Translations under genes and position numbers: made by a program
Notes under the pieces: generated by a model
Databases searched by the model: none
Seen by the model: only the letters and a program-made list of their open reading frames with translations
Told to the model about the DNA's origin: nothing
Shown here: one piece after another, positions 32,250 through 40,783 of the stretch
Layout of the letters: every line of letters starts with the position of its first letter
Position numbering within the stretch: position 1 is the first letter of the stretch
Source of the DNA: Ectopseudomonas composti
GTDB lineage: Bacteria > Pseudomonadota > Gammaproteobacteria > Pseudomonadales > Pseudomonadaceae
Assembly (NCBI RefSeq): GCF_900115475.1
Contig: NZ_FOWP01000021.1
Span: 1 to 45,725 of the forward strand
Direction: 5' to 3'
DNA: 45,725 nt

Positions 32250-33851
32250 TCAGGGATGAAAGGGCGCGGCCTCCTGCACTTCGATGATCAGAGGACGATC
32301 ATGCGGCGCCCCGCGCAGCAGCTCGGCCAGGTGCACATGGTCCCGCGCACGCTCGGCGGCGCAACCGAAGCCACGGGCGATGGCCAACAGATCCGGGGTG
32401 TAGATGTCGACGGCAATCGGGGTGATATCGCGGCGCTGCATGTAGCGCTTGATCTCGCCGTAACCGCTGTTGTTCCACAGCAGCACGATGATGCCGACCT
32501 TGGCTTCGACCGCGCTGGCCAGCTCGGGCAGGGTGAACTGGATGCCGCCATCGCCCATCAGGCTGATCACCGGGCGCTGCGGTTCGGCCAGCTTGGCGCC
32601 GATGGCCGCCGGCAGGCCGTAGCCCAGTGTGCCGTAACCGGTGGAAGCGTTGAACCAGCGCCGCGCGCCATCCAGTTCCACCAGGTGATTGCCGCTGTAC
32701 ACGGTCTGCGTCGAGTCGCCGACGAAACGCGCATCGGGCAGGGCATCGAGGATGCAGTCGAACAACTGCCGGTAATGTGCCCAGCCGCTGAAGTCCTCGT
32801 GCAGACGGGCCTGCACCGCTGCGGTGCGTTTGGCGCCGGGGCTGCCAGGCTCGACCTCGCGCGGGTTGAACTCGGCCAGCAGCATACGCATGGCCACCCG
32901 TGCATCACCCTGGATTGCCAGGTGCGGGGTGAAGTTGCGCTGCAGTTGCTGGGCATCGATGTCGATGCGGATCAGCCGGCCGGGCAGACGGAAGTCGCCG
33001 TCGAACACCACGTCGTAGTCGGTCTCGCCCAGCTCGGTGCCGATGGCCAGCACCACGTCGGCCTCCAGCGCCAGGTCGCGCACCGGTCGCAGCGATTGGT
33101 TGCTGCCCAGCAGCAGCGGATGGCCTGGCGGTAGCAGGCCCTTGGCGTTGATGGTCAGGGCGGTCGGTACATCCAGCGCTGCAGCCAGGGCACGTGCCTC
33201 GGCCTCGGCGGCGACGCAGCCGCCACCGAGCAGCAGCAACGGGCGTTCGGCCTGCTTGAGCAGCCCGGCGGCCTCGCGGATCAGCGTGCGGTTCGGTGCC
33301 GGGCGGCGTACTGTCGGCCGTGGCGCCGGGGTCATGTGCGTGGCGTCGGCGGTGATGATGTCCAGCGGCAGTTCGATATGCACCGGGCGTGGCCGCTCAC
33401 CTTCGAACACGGCGAAGGCGCGGGCCAGTACGCCGGGCAGTTCCTCGACGCTCATCAGGGTGTGACTGAAGGCAGTGACGCCTGCCGTCAGTGCCCGCTG
33501 GTTGGGCAGCTCGTGCAGGTAGCCCTTGCCCAGGCCTAGACGTGCTCGCTCGTTGACGCTGGAGATCACCAGCATCGGGATCGAGTCGGCGTAGGCCTGG
33601 CCCATGGCGGTGAGGATGTTGGTCATCCCCGGCCCGGTGATGATGAAGCACACGCCGGGCTTGCCGCTCACTCGCGCGTAGCCGTCGGCCATGAAGCCGG
33701 CGCCCTGTTCGTGGCGCGGTGTTATGTGGCGGATGCCGCTGCTCGGCAGGCCGCGATACAGCTCGACGGTGTGCACGCCGGGGATGCCGAATACGGTGTC
33801 GACGCCCCAGGCTTCGAGTTGCTTGACGAGAAATTCGCCGCAGGTGGTCAT
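32250..33851 (-). CDS. aruI: 5-guanidino-2-oxopentanoate decarboxylase
   Basis: The 533-residue thiamine-diphosphate enzyme decarboxylates 2-ketoarginine to 4-guanidinobutyraldehyde in the arginine transaminase route. E48 in TPRHEQGAGFMADGYA is the cofactor-activating Glu; the TPP-binding GDGG...NNS segment runs from about 431 to 461. The three-domain layout and length fit. The call as AruI rather than another acetolactate-synthase-like enzyme rests on overall resemblance and on gbuA two genes away. The aminotransferase AruH and an aldehyde dehydrogenase are not in the window. A terminator-like hairpin (33885) precedes it. Confidence 0.87.
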   Translation of the reverse strand: MTTCGEFLVKQLEAWGVDTVFGIPGVHTVELYRGLPSSGIRHITPRHEQGAGFMADGYARVSGKPGVCFIITGPGMTNILTAMGQAYADSIPMLVISSVNERARLGLGKGYLHELPNQRALTAGVTAFSHTLMSVEELPGVLARAFAVFEGERPRPVHIELPLDIITADATHMTPAPRPTVRRPAPNRTLIREAAGLLKQAERPLLLLGGGCVAAEAEARALAAALDVPTALTINAKGLLPPGHPLLLGSNQSLRPVRDLALEADVVLAIGTELGETDYDVVFDGDFRLPGRLIRIDIDAQQLQRNFTPHLAIQGDARVAMRMLLAEFNPREVEPGSPGAKRTAAVQARLHEDFSGWAHYRQLFDCILDALPDARFVGDSTQTVYSGNHLVELDGARRWFNASTGYGTLGYGLPAAIGAKLAEPQRPVISLMGDGGIQFTLPELASAVEAKVGIIVLLWNNSGYGEIKRYMQRRDITPIAVDIYTPDLLAIARGFGCAAERARDHVHLAELLRGAPHDRPLIIEVQEAAPFHP

Positions 33852-33879
33852 GGGCTGCTTCCTTCCGCATGGGACAGAT

Positions 33880-33911
33880 AAAAGGGCGAAGGTGAGTGCA
33901 TCACCTCCGCC
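33880..33911 (-). terminator. Terminator or attenuator between symporter and aruI genes
   Basis: On the minus strand, GGCG-G-AGGTGA pairs with TCACCT-T-CGCC around a TGCAC loop, followed by CTTTT. It lies between the symporter stop (33948) and the aruI start (33851) in the direction of transcription, so it should reduce readthrough. Confidence 0.65.
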
Positions 33912-33947
33912 GAATCCCGCCCAAGGGCGGGCATGGCATGAAGCGTT

Positions 33948-35330
33948 TCAGAGCGCATGGCTGACTGCAGCGCTACGAGGCGACAGCAGGCTGGCGACGA
34001 AGAAGGTCACGGTGCCGACGGCCAGGCTGTAGTAGATCGGCGTATTGGCATCCAGGCCGTCGAGGAACATGAACAGCGCGGCGGTCAGGCTGCCGCACAG
34101 CATGCTGAGGATGGCGGCGAAGGTGCTTGCGCGCTTGAAGTAGATCGCGCCCAGCAGGGGCACCAGCATGCCGCCGACCAGCAGGTTGTAGGCCAGGGTC
34201 AGGGCGCTGATCACGTCACTGACGACCAGGGCGATGGCCAATACGACGACGCCGAGCAGCAGGGTAAACACGCGGTTCTTGTGCACGTCGCCGTCCTCGT
34301 CCCGGCCGCCGAACAGCGGCCACAGATCCTGCGCGGCGGTAGTCGAAGCCGCCAGCAGGCCGGCGCTGGCTGTGGACATCAGGGCGGCCAGGGCGGCGGC
34401 AATGACCAGTCCACGGACGCCGTCCGGCAGGCTGTGCTGGACGATGCTGGCGAAGGCGTTGTTGACGTTGTCCAGCTCCGGGAGCAGCACCTTGGCGGCC
34501 ATGCCGATCAGCGCGGCGGCCAGGCCATAAAGCACGCAGTACAGGCCTGCGGTGGTGCCTGCGATGCGAGCGATGCGCTCGCTACGTGCGGTGAACACGC
34601 GTTGCCAGATGTCCTGGCCGATGAAGATGCCGAGGAAGTAGATCAGGAAGTAGGTGACGATGGTGTCCCAGCCGATGCTGGTGAAGGAGAGGTAGCTGGC
34701 TGGCAGGGTGGCGACCAGGGCATCCCAGCCGCCGGCATCGCTGATCGACAGCGGCATGAGGATGAACACCAGGCCGACGGTCATGATCAGGAACTGGACG
34801 ATATCGGTGAGCGTCAGCGACCACATGCCGCCGATGGTGGAGTAGGCGACCACGATGCCGCCGCCGACCAGGATGGCGACCCAGAACGGCATGCCGAACA
34901 GCACTTGCATCACGGTGCCGATGGCGATGGTCGAGGTGGCCGCGATCATCAGCGCGTAGACCAGCATGATGACGGCGCTGGCGTGGCGTGCGGTCGGGTT
35001 GTAGCGGCGCTCCAGCACCTGGGTGACGGTGTAGATCTTCAGTTTCAGCAGTGGTTTGGCCAGCAGCAGGCTGATGCCGACGATGCCCAGGCCCAGCGCG
35101 GCGCACAGCCAGAAGCCGGAAATACCGTGCACATAGCCAAGGCGTACCGTGCCGATGGTGGAGGCGCCGCCGAGCACGGTGGCGGCCATGGTGCCGAGGT
35201 AGAAGCCGGGGCCGAGGTTACGGCCGGCGACCAGATAATCTTCACGGGTTTTGGCGCGGCGCATGCCGTACCAGCCGAGCGCGAGCATGGCAGCGACGTA
35301 GAGCAGAACGACGAATAGATCTAAGGCCAT
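33948..35330 (-). CDS. Sodium:solute symporter family transporter
   Basis: The 460-residue protein has about thirteen membrane segments and the SSS layout, with GGAS-TIGTVRLGYVHGISG near helices 2-3 and STASAGLLAASTTAAQDLW near residue 310, the region that binds sodium and substrate in this family. A symporter of this kind lies next to gbuA in other pseudomonads and is thought to import guanidinobutyrate or a related solute; that is context, not proof. It is 90 bp after gbuA on the same strand and probably cotranscribed. Confidence 0.9.
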   Translation of the reverse strand: MALDLFVVLLYVAAMLALGWYGMRRAKTREDYLVAGRNLGPGFYLGTMAATVLGGASTIGTVRLGYVHGISGFWLCAALGLGIVGISLLLAKPLLKLKIYTVTQVLERRYNPTARHASAVIMLVYALMIAATSTIAIGTVMQVLFGMPFWVAILVGGGIVVAYSTIGGMWSLTLTDIVQFLIMTVGLVFILMPLSISDAGGWDALVATLPASYLSFTSIGWDTIVTYFLIYFLGIFIGQDIWQRVFTARSERIARIAGTTAGLYCVLYGLAAALIGMAAKVLLPELDNVNNAFASIVQHSLPDGVRGLVIAAALAALMSTASAGLLAASTTAAQDLWPLFGGRDEDGDVHKNRVFTLLLGVVVLAIALVVSDVISALTLAYNLLVGGMLVPLLGAIYFKRASTFAAILSMLCGSLTAALFMFLDGLDANTPIYYSLAVGTVTFFVASLLSPRSAAVSHAL

Positions 35331-35420
35331 GTTGGCTCTCCAGTTCTTGTAGTTGTTGTGGCCTGAGCAGCAAGGATCTACCCGGCGCTCAGGCGAGGCG
35401 CCGGGTCGGGGGGAGGCGCC

Positions 35421-36380
35421 TTAGCGGCGCTGAACCCCGGGCAGGACGCAGAGCATTTCGTAGAGCAGGTTGGCGCCGAGCAACGAGGTGTTGCCGGTGG
35501 TGTCGTAGGGCGGCGAGACCTCGACCAGGTCGCCACCGATCAGGTCCAGGCCCTGGCAGCCACGAATGATCTCGATGGCCTGGATGGTGGTCAGGCCGCC
35601 GATTTCCGGGGTGCCGGTGCCGGGCGCCCAAGCTGGGTCGATGCCGTCGATGTCGAAGGACAGGTAAACCGGGCCGTCGCCGACCTGCTCGCGCACCTGA
35701 GCCATCAGTGGTGCCAGCGACTGGTGCCAGCACTCTTCGGCCTGGACCACGCGAAAGCCCTGCTTGCGGCTCCAGTTGAAGTCCTCGGCGGTGTAGCCCT
35801 GGGCACGCAGGCCGATCTGCACCACGCGCTCGCTGTCCAGCAAGCCTTCTTCCTGTGCGCGGCGGAAGGTGGTGCCGTGGGCGATCTTCTCGCCGAACAT
35901 GTGATCGTTCACATCAGCATGGGCATCGATGTGCACCAGTCCGATCTTGCCGTGTTTCTTGTGCAGCGCACGCAGGATCGGCAGGGTAATGGTGTGGTCG
36001 CCGCCCAGGGTCAGCGGCTTGATGCCGAGTTCGGCGATCTCGTCGTAGGCCTCTTCGATGATGCGCACGGCGTCGAGCAGGTTGAAGGTGTTGATCGCCA
36101 CGTCGCCGATGTCGGCCACGTTTAGCGAATCGAACGGCGCGGCACCTGTGGCCATGTTGTACGGGCGGATCATCACCGACTGGGCACGGATTTCGCGTGG
36201 GCCGAAGCGGGTGCCGGAGCGCAGCGAGGTGCCGATGTCCAGCGGTACGCCGACGAAGGCGACGTCGAGCTGGCGTTTTTCCTCGGGGCTCTGGATGTGC
36301 GGCAGGCGCATCATGGTGGCGATGCCGCCGAAGCGGGGCATTTCATTGCCGCCCAGGGGCTGGTGGAAGGTCTTGTCCAT
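35421..36380 (-). CDS. gbuA: Guanidinobutyrase
   Basis: The 319-residue ureohydrolase turns 4-guanidinobutyrate into GABA and urea. All Mn ligands of the arginase fold are present: H129 in GGDHT, D152, H154 and D156 in DAHADVND, D243 and D245 in SFDIDGIDP. Length and the N-terminus (MDKTFHQPLGGNEMPRFGG) agree closely with the Pseudomonas guanidinobutyrase, so I prefer this to agmatinase or guanidinopropionase. The gene has its own upstream region with an operator-like palindrome at 36460. It completes the step after AruI and an aldehyde dehydrogenase that is not present here. Confidence 0.92.
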   Translation of the reverse strand: MDKTFHQPLGGNEMPRFGGIATMMRLPHIQSPEEKRQLDVAFVGVPLDIGTSLRSGTRFGPREIRAQSVMIRPYNMATGAAPFDSLNVADIGDVAINTFNLLDAVRIIEEAYDEIAELGIKPLTLGGDHTITLPILRALHKKHGKIGLVHIDAHADVNDHMFGEKIAHGTTFRRAQEEGLLDSERVVQIGLRAQGYTAEDFNWSRKQGFRVVQAEECWHQSLAPLMAQVREQVGDGPVYLSFDIDGIDPAWAPGTGTPEIGGLTTIQAIEIIRGCQGLDLIGGDLVEVSPPYDTTGNTSLLGANLLYEMLCVLPGVQRR

Positions 36381-36459
36381 GGGTAGGCCTCAGGCTCGTT
36401 CTGGTTGTGGCCGGAGTCTTGACCGGCCAGGCGCTGGGAAAAATCGGCTGGGGCAAAAA

Positions 36460-36485
36460 CTTACTTCAGGATTGTTTGAAGTAAG
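36460..36485. promoter_or_regulatory. Operator-like palindrome upstream of gbuA
   Basis: CTTACTTCA and TGAAGTAAG form 9-bp perfect arms around an 8-bp spacer. The core TTAC-TTCA-N8-TGAA-GTAA matches the site at 41775-41798 upstream of the divergent operon (TTAG-TTCA-N8-TGAA-CTAT). It lies about 75 bp before the gbuA ATG and after the aldolase gene, so gbuA likely has its own promoter under the same regulator. LysR proteins bind such dyads, and a LysR gene is at 42048. Confidence 0.65.
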
Positions 36486-36526
36486 GCTGTAAGCCCCGGT
36501 TCATGAGGGTTTGCGGGGTGAGCTCA

Positions 36527-37249
36527 TCAGTCGCGGTAGCTGGGATCGAGGCGATCGAGCTTGCGCAGCCAGGCCTTCCAGATCAGCTGGCGCTGCCATT
36601 CCGCGCCCTGTAGTTGCTCGCAGGCGTGTTGCGCCAGGTGCTCGGGAATCTCGCTGCAGGGTTGGCCACCGCCGGTGGCGGCGAGCTGAATCTCGCAGGC
36701 GCGGTTCAGGTAATGCATGACGTAGAAGGCATCGGCGACGCTGGCGCCGACGCTGAGCAGGCCGTGGTGGCGCAGCAGCAGGGCGATGTTGTCGCCCAGC
36801 GAAGCCTGGATGCGCGCGCGTTCGTCCAGATCCAGCGCCACGCCTTCATAGTGGTGGTAGCCCAGGCGCCCGTGGAATTCGGTGCTGATCTGGTTGAGCT
36901 GCAGCAGGCCGTTGTCCTGCGCCGCCACCGCCATGCCTGCCAGGGTATGGGTGTGGATCACGCAGTGGGCGTTGTCGCGGGTCATGTGCACGGCGCTGTG
37001 GATGGTGAATCCGGCGACGTTGTAGTCGGCGTTGCCCTCGACCACCTTGCCGTGCATGTCCACCACGATCAGGTCGCTGGCGCGAATCTCCTCGAAGAAC
37101 AGGCCGAACGGATTGATCAGAAAGCGCGGCTCGCCAGCGCCCGGCAGGCGTACGGAAAAATGCGTGTAGAGGGTGTCGTCCCAGCCGAACAGGGCAGCCA
37201 GGCGGTAGGCTGCGGCCAGGTCGCGACGCAGGGTGGCGATGTCGTTCAT
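36527..37249 (-). CDS. Class II aldolase/adducin family protein
   Basis: The 240-residue protein has the fold's zinc site: HTHTLAG (H99 and H101) and HHGLLS (H161/H162), with AGFTIHSAVH (79-88) supplying the nearby acid/base region in the way of adducin-type members. Family members are aldolases, epimerases or decarboxylating aldolases acting on small hydroxy or keto acids. Its ATG overlaps the stop of the fused transporter by 4 bp (ATGA), so it is translationally coupled to it. The real reaction here is unknown; a hydroxylated product of the oxygenase in the same operon is a reasonable candidate. Confidence 0.85.
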   Translation of the reverse strand: MNDIATLRRDLAAAYRLAALFGWDDTLYTHFSVRLPGAGEPRFLINPFGLFFEEIRASDLIVVDMHGKVVEGNADYNVAGFTIHSAVHMTRDNAHCVIHTHTLAGMAVAAQDNGLLQLNQISTEFHGRLGYHHYEGVALDLDERARIQASLGDNIALLLRHHGLLSVGASVADAFYVMHYLNRACEIQLAATGGGQPCSEIPEHLAQHACEQLQGAEWQRQLIWKAWLRKLDRLDPSYRD

Positions 37250-38760
37250 GCGTTCTCCAGGCCGATGAAGCGGCGTACGCGTTGGTGGTTGCCGGTGCGG
37301 ATAGCCTCGGGCGAGGCGTCGAGCTGGACATGGCCGTTTTCCATGAACAGCACGCGGTCGGAAATCGACAGGGCGAAGTCCATCTCGTGGGTGACGATCA
37401 GCATGGTCATGCCTTCGCGGGCCAGGTCACGGATCACCGCCAGCACGTCACCGACCAGCTCCGGGTCGAGGGCCGAGGTGGGCTCATCGAACAGCATGAT
37501 GTCCGGCTTCATCGCCAGGGCGCGGGCGATGGCTACACGCTGCTGCTGGCCGCCGGACAGCTGGTGCGGGTACTTGTCTGCATGGGCCAGCAGGCCGACC
37601 TTGTCCAGCAGCGCCAGGGCCTGGCGACGCAGTTCGGCAGCATCACCCAGGCCGTGGTAGCGCGGTGCGAGTAGCACGTTGTCGACGATGGTGCGGTGCG
37701 GGAACAGGTTGAAACTCTGGAACACCATGCCGATGCGCCGCACGCCTTCGCGCTGGCGGCGGTTCTCGGGGCGGTCGCCGGCCTGGATGAAATTCTCGCC
37801 GAACAGCACGATCTCGCCTTGATCGATGCTCTCCAGGCCATTGACGGTGCGGATCAGCGAGGTCTTGCCGGAGCCGGACGGGCCTATGATGGAAATCACC
37901 TCGCCAGGTTGCACGCTGAGGTCGATGCCCTTGAGCACATGGTGGTCGCCGTAGTGCTTGTGGATGTTGCTCAGGTATAGCGCCGCCGGTGCGCCGGGCT
38001 GACGAGCCTGAGTATTGCCGGCTGTCACCTGCGGCAGGCTGCTGCGCAGCTCGGCCATCTGCGCGTCGCTCAGGGTGCCCGGCTTACGCCGGCCAAGGTC
38101 GAGATGGCGCTCCAAGTACTGCAGGCCCCAGCCGAACAGGCTGACGATCAGCACGTAGTACACCGCCACGGCACCAAGGGTTTCCAGCACCAGAAAGTTC
38201 TGCGCGTAGAGGCGTTGGCCGACCAGCAGCAGCTCGCTGAGGGAGATCACCGAGACCAGCGAGGTCAGCTTGACGATGGTGACGTACTCGTTGGTCAGGG
38301 TCGGCAGTGCGATACGAAAGGCTTGCGGCACCACGATCAGCTGCTGTGCGCCGAGCCGGCCAATACCCAAGGCGCGGGCGGCCTCGCGCTGCCCCTTGGC
38401 TACGGAAAGCAGGCCGCCGCGGTGAATCTCCGCCATGTACGCCGCTTCGGTCAGCACCAGGGCGAACAGGCCGGCATAGAAGGGGTTCGACAGCACTTTG
38501 CCGCTGGCCGGGATGAGCTGCGGCAGGTTGTAGACGAAGATCAGCAGTACCAGCAGCGGCACGCTGCGAAAGAACCACACGTAGATCGCGGCTGGCGCGC
38601 TGAGCCAGCGGCTGCTGGCCTGCTTGGCGCTGGCCAGACCGAAGCCCAGCACCAGGCCGAGCAGCCAGGCCAGGCTGCTGAGTTTGACCACCGTCCAGCA
38701 CGCGGCCCAGAAGGCCGGCATGGAAAACAGGGAGAAGAAATAGCTCCATTCGAACGGCAT
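37246..38760 (-). CDS. Amino acid ABC transporter, permease fused to ATPase
   Basis: The 504-residue protein joins a polar amino acid permease (about 1-230, five membrane segments, with the EAA-type loop EAARALGIGRLGAQQLIVVPQA) to a complete ATPase (about 260-504; GPSGSGKT near 295, LSGGQQQR near 400, FDEPTSALDP near 420). Such fusions exist but most pseudomonads use separate genes. With the binding protein upstream, it makes a whole importer from two polypeptides, working as a homodimer. The start is either ATG 38760 (AGG 8 bp upstream, preferred) or GTG 38769. Confidence 0.9.
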   Translation of the reverse strand: MPFEWSYFFSLFSMPAFWAACWTVVKLSSLAWLLGLVLGFGLASAKQASSRWLSAPAAIYVWFFRSVPLLVLLIFVYNLPQLIPASGKVLSNPFYAGLFALVLTEAAYMAEIHRGGLLSVAKGQREAARALGIGRLGAQQLIVVPQAFRIALPTLTNEYVTIVKLTSLVSVISLSELLLVGQRLYAQNFLVLETLGAVAVYYVLIVSLFGWGLQYLERHLDLGRRKPGTLSDAQMAELRSSLPQVTAGNTQARQPGAPAALYLSNIHKHYGDHHVLKGIDLSVQPGEVISIIGPSGSGKTSLIRTVNGLESIDQGEIVLFGENFIQAGDRPENRRQREGVRRIGMVFQSFNLFPHRTIVDNVLLAPRYHGLGDAAELRRQALALLDKVGLLAHADKYPHQLSGGQQQRVAIARALAMKPDIMLFDEPTSALDPELVGDVLAVIRDLAREGMTMLIVTHEMDFALSISDRVLFMENGHVQLDASPEAIRTGNHQRVRRFIGLENA

Positions 38761-38784
38761 ATGGGGCACCTGCGACTCAAGCCG

Positions 38785-38822
38785 AAAAAAGGCCGCTGGC
38801 CTGAGCGAGCACCGGCCAGCGG
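38785..38822 (-). terminator. Terminator-like hairpin between binding protein and permease genes
   Basis: On the minus strand CCGCTGGCC (38822-38814) pairs with GGCCAGCGG (38801-38793) and is followed by CC and six T (38790-38785). In mid-operon it would lower expression of the permease-ATPase relative to the binding protein. Confidence 0.7.
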
Positions 38823-38847
38823 GGTGAAGCGGTCATGCCATGCAGCG

Positions 38848-38878
38848 CCCGTGGGTGAGCTATAGGCTCATCCACGGG
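38848..38878. repeat. Intercistronic stem-loop after the binding protein gene
   Basis: CCCGTGGGTGAGC and GCTCATCCACGGG (one mismatch) enclose a 5-bp loop just past the binding-protein stop (38885). Without a T-tract it is more likely an mRNA-stabilising hairpin than a terminator. Confidence 0.65.
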
Positions 38879-38884
38879 TTGGTT

Positions 38885-39691
38885 TCAGGCTTCTTCCAGG
38901 TTGTATTTCTTCAGCAGCTCGCTGTACTCGCCGCTGGCCTTGAACTCGTCCAGCGCGGCTTTCAGGGCGTCGAGCAACTGCTTGTTGCCCTTCTTCACGT
39001 AGATGCCCAATACCTGCGGGTAGATCGAACCCTTGGAGCTGATGGCGATGCGGCCCCGGGATTTTTCGACGATCAGCAGCGAGGCAGCGTCTATCTCCAG
39101 GTGCGCCTGGATATGGCCGGAGAGCAGCGCCTGGGAGGTTTCCGAGGTGGTTGGGTACTGGTTGATGGTGATGGCGCCGGCACCCTGTTCCTTGCAGTAG
39201 CCGTCGGAAACCTTCTGCAGTGCCGGAATCCACGAGGTGCCCTGTTGCAGGCCGACGGTCAGGCCGCACAGCTCTTCGGGGGTGGCCGGTTTCTTCTCGG
39301 CGTTGCTGCGCACCATGATCGCTGCGCCGGTCTTGGCGTAGGGAATGGCGTCGGCTTTCTCCAGGCGCTCGGGGAGGATGTACATGCCGGAGATGATGGT
39401 GTCGAAACGGCCGGCTTCGAGGCCGAGTATCAGGTTGGGGAAGGTGATGTCGCTGAAGCTCGCCTCCAGGCCCAGACGCTTGGCCAGGGCGGCCGACACT
39501 TCCGGGTCGAAGCCTTTCACCTGGTCGCCTTCGTAGTATTCAAACGGTGGGTAGGTGATTTCCATGCCCACCTTCAGCTCGCCGCTGGCAAGGGTTTTGG
39601 GCGTTTCGGCGGCGTGGGCGGTGGCGAACAGGCCGGCGAGGGTGCAGGCCAGAGCCAGGGCGGTGGTGCGCAGCGGTTTACGGGTTGTCAT
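38885..39691 (-). CDS. Amino acid ABC transporter substrate-binding protein
   Basis: The 268-residue protein has a signal peptide (about 1-27, cleavage after AHA) and the family 3 solute-binding fold: KVGMEITYPPFEYYEG near 40, the FDPEVSAALAKRLG helix, and DTIISGMYILPERLEKADAIPYA. Binding proteins of this type capture polar or basic amino acids, opines and relatives in the periplasm. The ligand is not evident; the adjoining oxygenase, aldolase and guanidino genes suggest a guanidino or hydroxylated amino acid. It is followed by two hairpins that probably raise its level above the transporter. Confidence 0.9.
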   Translation of the reverse strand: MTTRKPLRTTALALACTLAGLFATAHAAETPKTLASGELKVGMEITYPPFEYYEGDQVKGFDPEVSAALAKRLGLEASFSDITFPNLILGLEAGRFDTIISGMYILPERLEKADAIPYAKTGAAIMVRSNAEKKPATPEELCGLTVGLQQGTSWIPALQKVSDGYCKEQGAGAITINQYPTTSETSQALLSGHIQAHLEIDAASLLIVEKSRGRIAISSKGSIYPQVLGIYVKKGNKQLLDALKAALDEFKASGEYSELLKKYNLEEA

Positions 39692-39733
39692 TGTTTATCT
39701 CCGGATCAGGGCGTGTGTTGGCAGCGGGGAAAG

Positions 39734-40774
39734 TCACAGGGCGCTCTGCTGGTGCTTCAGGTGGCCGAAGCTGGACGGTGCGCGGGCGCGTTCGGGCAAC
39801 TGCAACTGGCCGTCCTCGACGCGCTTCTTCAGGTATTGGTAGGTTTGCAGCGCCTGGCTCCACATGTGCTCGCCGATGCTGATGGCTGCGTAGCTCTGGC
39901 CAGCGGCCTCGAACTGCGGCAGCGGGCGGATCTGTGTGTGGTAGTCGCAGGCATAGAAGAACGGGAAGGAGTAGCGCTCCTGGCTGACCTTGCGCACGCG
40001 GTGCGAGGTGGCGACGAAGGTGCCGGCGCTCATCACCTCGAGCATGTCGCCGATATTGACGACGAAGGTGCCCGCACGCGGCGGCGCGTCGATCCACTGG
40101 CCGAGGTCGTTCATCACCTCCAGTCCGGGGCGGTCGGCGAGCAGGATGGTGAAGCACTCGTAATCGGTGTGGGCGCCGATGCCGGGGGCGTCCTGGGCGT
40201 CGCCATCGAAGGGGTAGTGGATCAGGCGCAGCTTCGAGGGCGGGAAGTTGGCCATCTCGTCGAAGGTGTTTTCCGGCACGCCGAGAGCCAGGGCGAAGCC
40301 ACGGAACAGCGTGCGGCCAAGCTGGAAGATGCGCGCGTAGTAGGCCTGCACCGCTTCCTTGAAATTGGGCAGAGTAGGCCAGTCGTTGGGCCCCAGCAGC
40401 GGCGTGCCGGCCAGCACCAGCGGGTTGTCGGCGGGGACTTCGAAGCCGATGTCGAAGGCTTCCTTGTGGTCCGGCTTGCCGGTGCCGTAACGCTCCTCAC
40501 CTTCGGGTACGAAGCCCTTGTGGGTGGCTGATGCGCCGATGTAGTGGCGCATCTTGGCGTCCAGTGGCTGGGCGAAGTAGTCCTCGGCGGCACGGTGCAG
40601 GCCGTCGATCAGCGCCTGCTCGATGCCATGACCGCGGATGTACAGAAAGCCGACCTCACGCGCGGCGCGGCCCAGTTCATCGGCTACGGCCAGGCGCGCG
40701 GCCGGGTCGCTGCTGAACAGGCCGGCGATATCGACCACGGGGATTTCGGTGAAATGCTTGGCGTTGCTGTTCAT
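39734..40774 (-). CDS. 2-oxoglutarate/Fe(II)-dependent oxygenase (isopenicillin N synthase family)
   Basis: The 346-residue protein has the iron triad H202, D204 (AHTDYECFT) and H258 (TSHRV), and R267-Y-S269 as the RxS motif that binds 2-oxoglutarate. The N-terminus carries IPVVDIAGLF and GFLYIRGHGI of the DIOX_N region. Members hydroxylate amino acids or small molecules, or form ethylene. Placement beside an amino acid importer and 7 kb from aruI/gbuA suggests a guanidino amino acid or its keto acid as substrate, but no reaction can be deduced. The ATG at 40774 has GAGGAG 6 bp upstream; a GTG at 40777 is less likely. Confidence 0.88.
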   Translation of the reverse strand: MNSNAKHFTEIPVVDIAGLFSSDPAARLAVADELGRAAREVGFLYIRGHGIEQALIDGLHRAAEDYFAQPLDAKMRHYIGASATHKGFVPEGEERYGTGKPDHKEAFDIGFEVPADNPLVLAGTPLLGPNDWPTLPNFKEAVQAYYARIFQLGRTLFRGFALALGVPENTFDEMANFPPSKLRLIHYPFDGDAQDAPGIGAHTDYECFTILLADRPGLEVMNDLGQWIDAPPRAGTFVVNIGDMLEVMSAGTFVATSHRVRKVSQERYSFPFFYACDYHTQIRPLPQFEAAGQSYAAISIGEHMWSQALQTYQYLKKRVEDGQLQLPERARAPSSFGHLKHQQSAL

Positions 40775-40783
40775 CACGGCTCC

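Noticed and set aside
33957..35318. 453-residue plus-strand open frame rich in Gln, Asp and His
   Set aside because: Antisense to the sodium:solute symporter; composition is the complement of Leu/Ala/Val codons.
38840..40531. 563-residue plus-strand open frame
   Set aside because: Antisense to the binding protein and oxygenase genes, both of which show intact active-site or family motifs; Gly/Ala/Val-rich shadow.
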